Below are positions 61,744-64,000 of a stretch of 64,000 nt of DNA, in pieces. Source of the stretch: Lachnospiraceae bacterium. GTDB taxonomy: Bacteria; Bacillota; Clostridia; Lachnospirales; Lachnospiraceae. A program made the position numbers and the translations under genes. The DNA lies in the NCBI GenBank assembly GCA_016291405.1, contig JAEEXG010000003.1, forward strand, positions 1 to 64,000, in the 5' to 3' direction. The notes beneath the pieces were generated by a model, which made no database searches, had not been told where the DNA came from, and was given only the letters and a program-made list of their open reading frames with translations. The stretch's first letter is position 1, and each line of letters opens with the position of its first letter.

Positions 61744-64000
61744 ATGAAGAAAATCGCTATAGGTATTCTGGCACATGTTGATGCCGGAAAAACAACTTTG
61801 TCGGAAGGCCTTTTGTTTAAATCGGGAAGCATCCGAAAGGCCGGAAGAGTGGATAACAAGGACAGTTTCCTTGATTCCGACAAATATGAACGAGAACGTG
61901 GAATAACCATCTTTTCAAAAACTGCGCGCCTAAATTACAAAGACACGCAGTTTATTATGGTGGATACTCCAGGGCATATAGATTTTGGCGCAGAAATGGA
62001 GAGAACCATTTCTGTTTTGGATGAGGCTATTTTGATAGTTAGTGCCACAGATTTAGTAAGGGCACACACAAAAACTATCTGGAAGCTGTTAAGAAAAGCC
62101 GGCATCCCCACTTTCATTTTTGTAAATAAAATTGATCTTGCGGATATATCAAAAGAAAAGATCCTTGAAAACTTAAAGAAAGAACTATCTAAAGACGTAA
62201 TAGATTTTTCAAATCCGTGTAATGAAGATTTCTATGAAGAAGCGGCAACCGCTAATGAAGCTTTACTTAATGAATTTTTATCTACAGAAGCCATATCAAA
62301 GGACAATATTAAAAAAGCTGTTTCTAAGTGCGAGATTTTCCCCGTATGCTTTGGCTCTGCCCTAAAAATGGAAGGTGTGGATGAGTTTTTAGATACTTTA
62401 AATGAATTTAGTGAGGCAAAAGAGTATCCGGACACATTCGGCGCCCTTTGCTATAAAATCTCAAAAGATAAAAACGGAAACAGATTAACGCACCTTAAAA
62501 TAACAGGCGGTTCCATAAAGGTTAAAGACCTTATAAAAGAAGAAAAAGTAAACGAAATAAGAATATATTCAGGCGATAAGTACGATAGCGTAAATGAAGC
62601 CTTTGCAGGAGATATATGTGTCGTAACGGGCCTTAAGGAATCAAAGGCAGGAAGCATTTACGGAATTGAAGGTTCTTTACATGAAACTTCATTTACCCCT
62701 GTTTTACTTTATGCAATCAATTATCCAAAACATATAGATTCTGTAGAAATGCATAGGATGCTTAAGCTTCTTGAAGAAGAGGAGCCTACATTGGAAGTTT
62801 CCTTTGATGAACTAACCAAAGATATCTATGTTCACTTGATGGGTGAAGTTCAAACAGAAATCTTAACTAAGCAAATCAAAGACAGGTATGACATTGACGT
62901 CACATTTTCAACCGGAAAGATTTTATATAAAGAAACCATCGAAGATACGGTAGAGGGTGTGGGACATTTTGAACCCTTAAGACACTATGCGGAAGTGCAT
63001 TTAAAGCTTGAACCTTTAGATAGGGGAGAAGGTCTTATCTTTGATAGCAGTGTAAGCGAAAACGACTTATCCCTTAACTGGCAAAGGCTTATTTTAACTC
63101 ATCTTCATGAAAAGACCCATAGAGGAGTGCTGACAGGTTCGCCCATTACGGATATGAAAATAACACTTGTTTCCGGAAAGGCTCATCCAAAGCACACAGA
63201 GGGTGGTGACTTTAGACAGGCTACTTACAGAGCAGTAAGACAAGGTCTTATGCAAACTGAGTCGGTTTTACTAGAGCCCTTTTATGACTACGAACTTACG
63301 GTTCCATCCGATTGTGTGGGAAGAGCCATGCTTGATATAGACAGAATGTGGGGCACGTCGGAAGTTACAAGCCAAAAGCCCGAAGAAGCCGTCATCACAG
63401 GAATTGCACCGGTTTCTACCCTTAACGGATATGCCAAGGAAGTAAGAGCTTATTCTAAGGGAAAGGGAAGCCTTAGCGTTTCTTTTCACGGATATGCTCC
63501 CTGCCATAACACAGAAGAAGTTTTACGCGATAAAAACTATATTCCTGAAAATGATGTCAGAAATACTCCGGATTCAGTATTTTGTGCGAACGGCTCAAGC
63601 TTCATAGTTCCTTGGAGCGAAGTCTTTGATTATATGCACCTTCCTTTATCCTATAAAGGTGAAGATACTTTGGATTTGGATGTTGATGAACCGGTATCGA
63701 GGAACAAAGAAAGCAAAGACATTTTTCTTTCTACGGAAGAGGTCGATGCCATTATAAATAAAACTGCCTATGCAAATAAAAAGAAGGACCAAATGAGCCA
63801 TAAGGGCATAAGCAAAGAGCTTCTTAATAAAAGAAGGGTAGGGGGAAGAAGCATTGAAAAGCCCGTTATCTATAAAGGTACGCCAAAGAAGGAAGAGTAC
63901 CTTTTGGTGGATGGATACAATGTTGTTTTCTCCTGGGATGAACTGGCAGAAATCGCCAAATCAACTATTAACGGTGCGGCAGGACGCCTTATGGACATTG
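61744..64000 (+). CDS. Ribosomal-protection-type translational GTPase fused to a YacP/Rae1-like NYN domain (3' end outside window)
   Basis: The frame is open from ATG 61744 through the window end (752 codons). The EF-G/TetM-type GTPase shows AHVDAGKTT (G1, 10-18), RGIT (switch I, 52-55), DTPGH (G3, 74-78) and NKID (G4, 128-131). Domains II to V follow, with LMGEVQTEILTKQI and a domain IV to V segment (VSGKAHPKHTEGGDFRQATYRA). From about 719, YLLVDGYNVVFSWDELAEIAK is the start of a YacP/Rae1-type NYN endoribonuclease domain, joined after a 60-residue basic linker with EDQ-like 'ALSH' residues absent. Rae1 cleaves mRNA in the ribosomal A site. The gene lies next to hflX. There is no ribosome-binding site. 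It may rescue or protect stalled ribosomes; tetracycline resistance is not shown. Confidence 0.82.
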   Translation, partial: MKKIAIGILAHVDAGKTTLSEGLLFKSGSIRKAGRVDNKDSFLDSDKYERERGITIFSKTARLNYKDTQFIMVDTPGHIDFGAEMERTISVLDEAILIVSATDLVRAHTKTIWKLLRKAGIPTFIFVNKIDLADISKEKILENLKKELSKDVIDFSNPCNEDFYEEAATANEALLNEFLSTEAISKDNIKKAVSKCEIFPVCFGSALKMEGVDEFLDTLNEFSEAKEYPDTFGALCYKISKDKNGNRLTHLKITGGSIKVKDLIKEEKVNEIRIYSGDKYDSVNEAFAGDICVVTGLKESKAGSIYGIEGSLHETSFTPVLLYAINYPKHIDSVEMHRMLKLLEEEEPTLEVSFDELTKDIYVHLMGEVQTEILTKQIKDRYDIDVTFSTGKILYKETIEDTVEGVGHFEPLRHYAEVHLKLEPLDRGEGLIFDSSVSENDLSLNWQRLILTHLHEKTHRGVLTGSPITDMKITLVSGKAHPKHTEGGDFRQATYRAVRQGLMQTESVLLEPFYDYELTVPSDCVGRAMLDIDRMWGTSEVTSQKPEEAVITGIAPVSTLNGYAKEVRAYSKGKGSLSVSFHGYAPCHNTEEVLRDKNYIPENDVRNTPDSVFCANGSSFIVPWSEVFDYMHLPLSYKGEDTLDLDVDEPVSRNKESKDIFLSTEEVDAIINKTAYANKKKDQMSHKGISKELLNKRRVGGRSIEKPVIYKGTPKKEEYLLVDGYNVVFSWDELAEIAKSTINGAAGRLMDI

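Noticed and set aside
61744..64000. Acquired tetracycline-resistance gene
   Set aside because: It is TetM-like, but base composition matches the neighbours, no mobile element flanks it, and it has a fused NYN domain. It is more likely a native translation factor.

Overview
The window comes from a low-GC, Gram-positive bacterium of the class Clostridia. The set of families fits a Lachnospiraceae-like anaerobe best. Evidence includes a PASTA-type Ser/Thr kinase, a division and cell-wall cluster starting with mraZ, lipoprotein-based sugar ABC importers, a sortase with its substrate, CIRCE and Cheo-type SOS boxes, RNase Y, RqcH, and a C-terminal sensor-like module of a kind I associate with that family. 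The taxonomy is inferred from gene content only. I saw no rRNA, tRNA, CRISPR array, insertion sequence or prophage.

Region by region. 1-1896: the end of a PASTA kinase and rsgA. 1990-7372: a DUF2298-type polytopic membrane protein, a YgjV-GNAT-like fusion, alanine racemase and a MATE exporter. 7548-13616: a large sortase-anchored adhesin, its sortase and an AhpD-like protein. 13657-15631: an ECF transporter S component divergent from a MocR regulator that has lost its PLP lysine. 15673-22378: an AraC regulator divergent from a sugar ABC operon ending in a cytoplasmic beta-helix protein. 22489-24406: CIRCE-controlled hsp20, then ychF. 24636-34042: a shortened dcw cluster (mraZ-rsmH-ftsL-ftsI-mraY-ftsW-divIB-murD-ftsZ). 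34136-37184: CBS-type pyrophosphatase and rqcH, convergent. 37360-44414: a housekeeping run (yicC-gmk-rpoZ-rimO-pgsA-cinA, then recA-recX under SOS control). 44451-55428: a LacI regulator divergent from a second carbohydrate operon (acyltransferase-like protein, two permeases, binding lipoprotein, DUF4832 surface protein, Gfo/Idh/MocA oxidoreductase), separated by a cluster of TGTTACG sites. 55602-61671: RNase Y, a TetR regulator with an unusual C-terminal domain, a flavoprotein, hflX and a YkgJ-like cysteine-rich protein. 61744-64000: a ribosomal-protection-type GTPase running off the window.

How the parts work together. Both carbohydrate operons lack an ABC ATPase and presumably use a shared MsmK-type ATPase encoded elsewhere. 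Each pairs one-component control (AraC or LacI) with import and glycan-processing proteins. A recurring second theme is ribosome function and RNA quality control: RsgA, YchF, RqcH, YicC, RimO, RNase Y, HflX and the terminal GTPase.

The strongest lead for something unusual is that terminal gene. It is a TetM-like translational GTPase whose C-terminus runs into a YacP/Rae1-like NYN nuclease domain. Its start has no visible ribosome-binding site, and a -10-like element sits directly upstream, so its mRNA may be leaderless. Other leads are the lysine-less MocR next to a putative vitamin transporter, the TGTTACG array, the 10-bp phased GTGG repeats in front of mraZ, and the TetR-sensor fusion.
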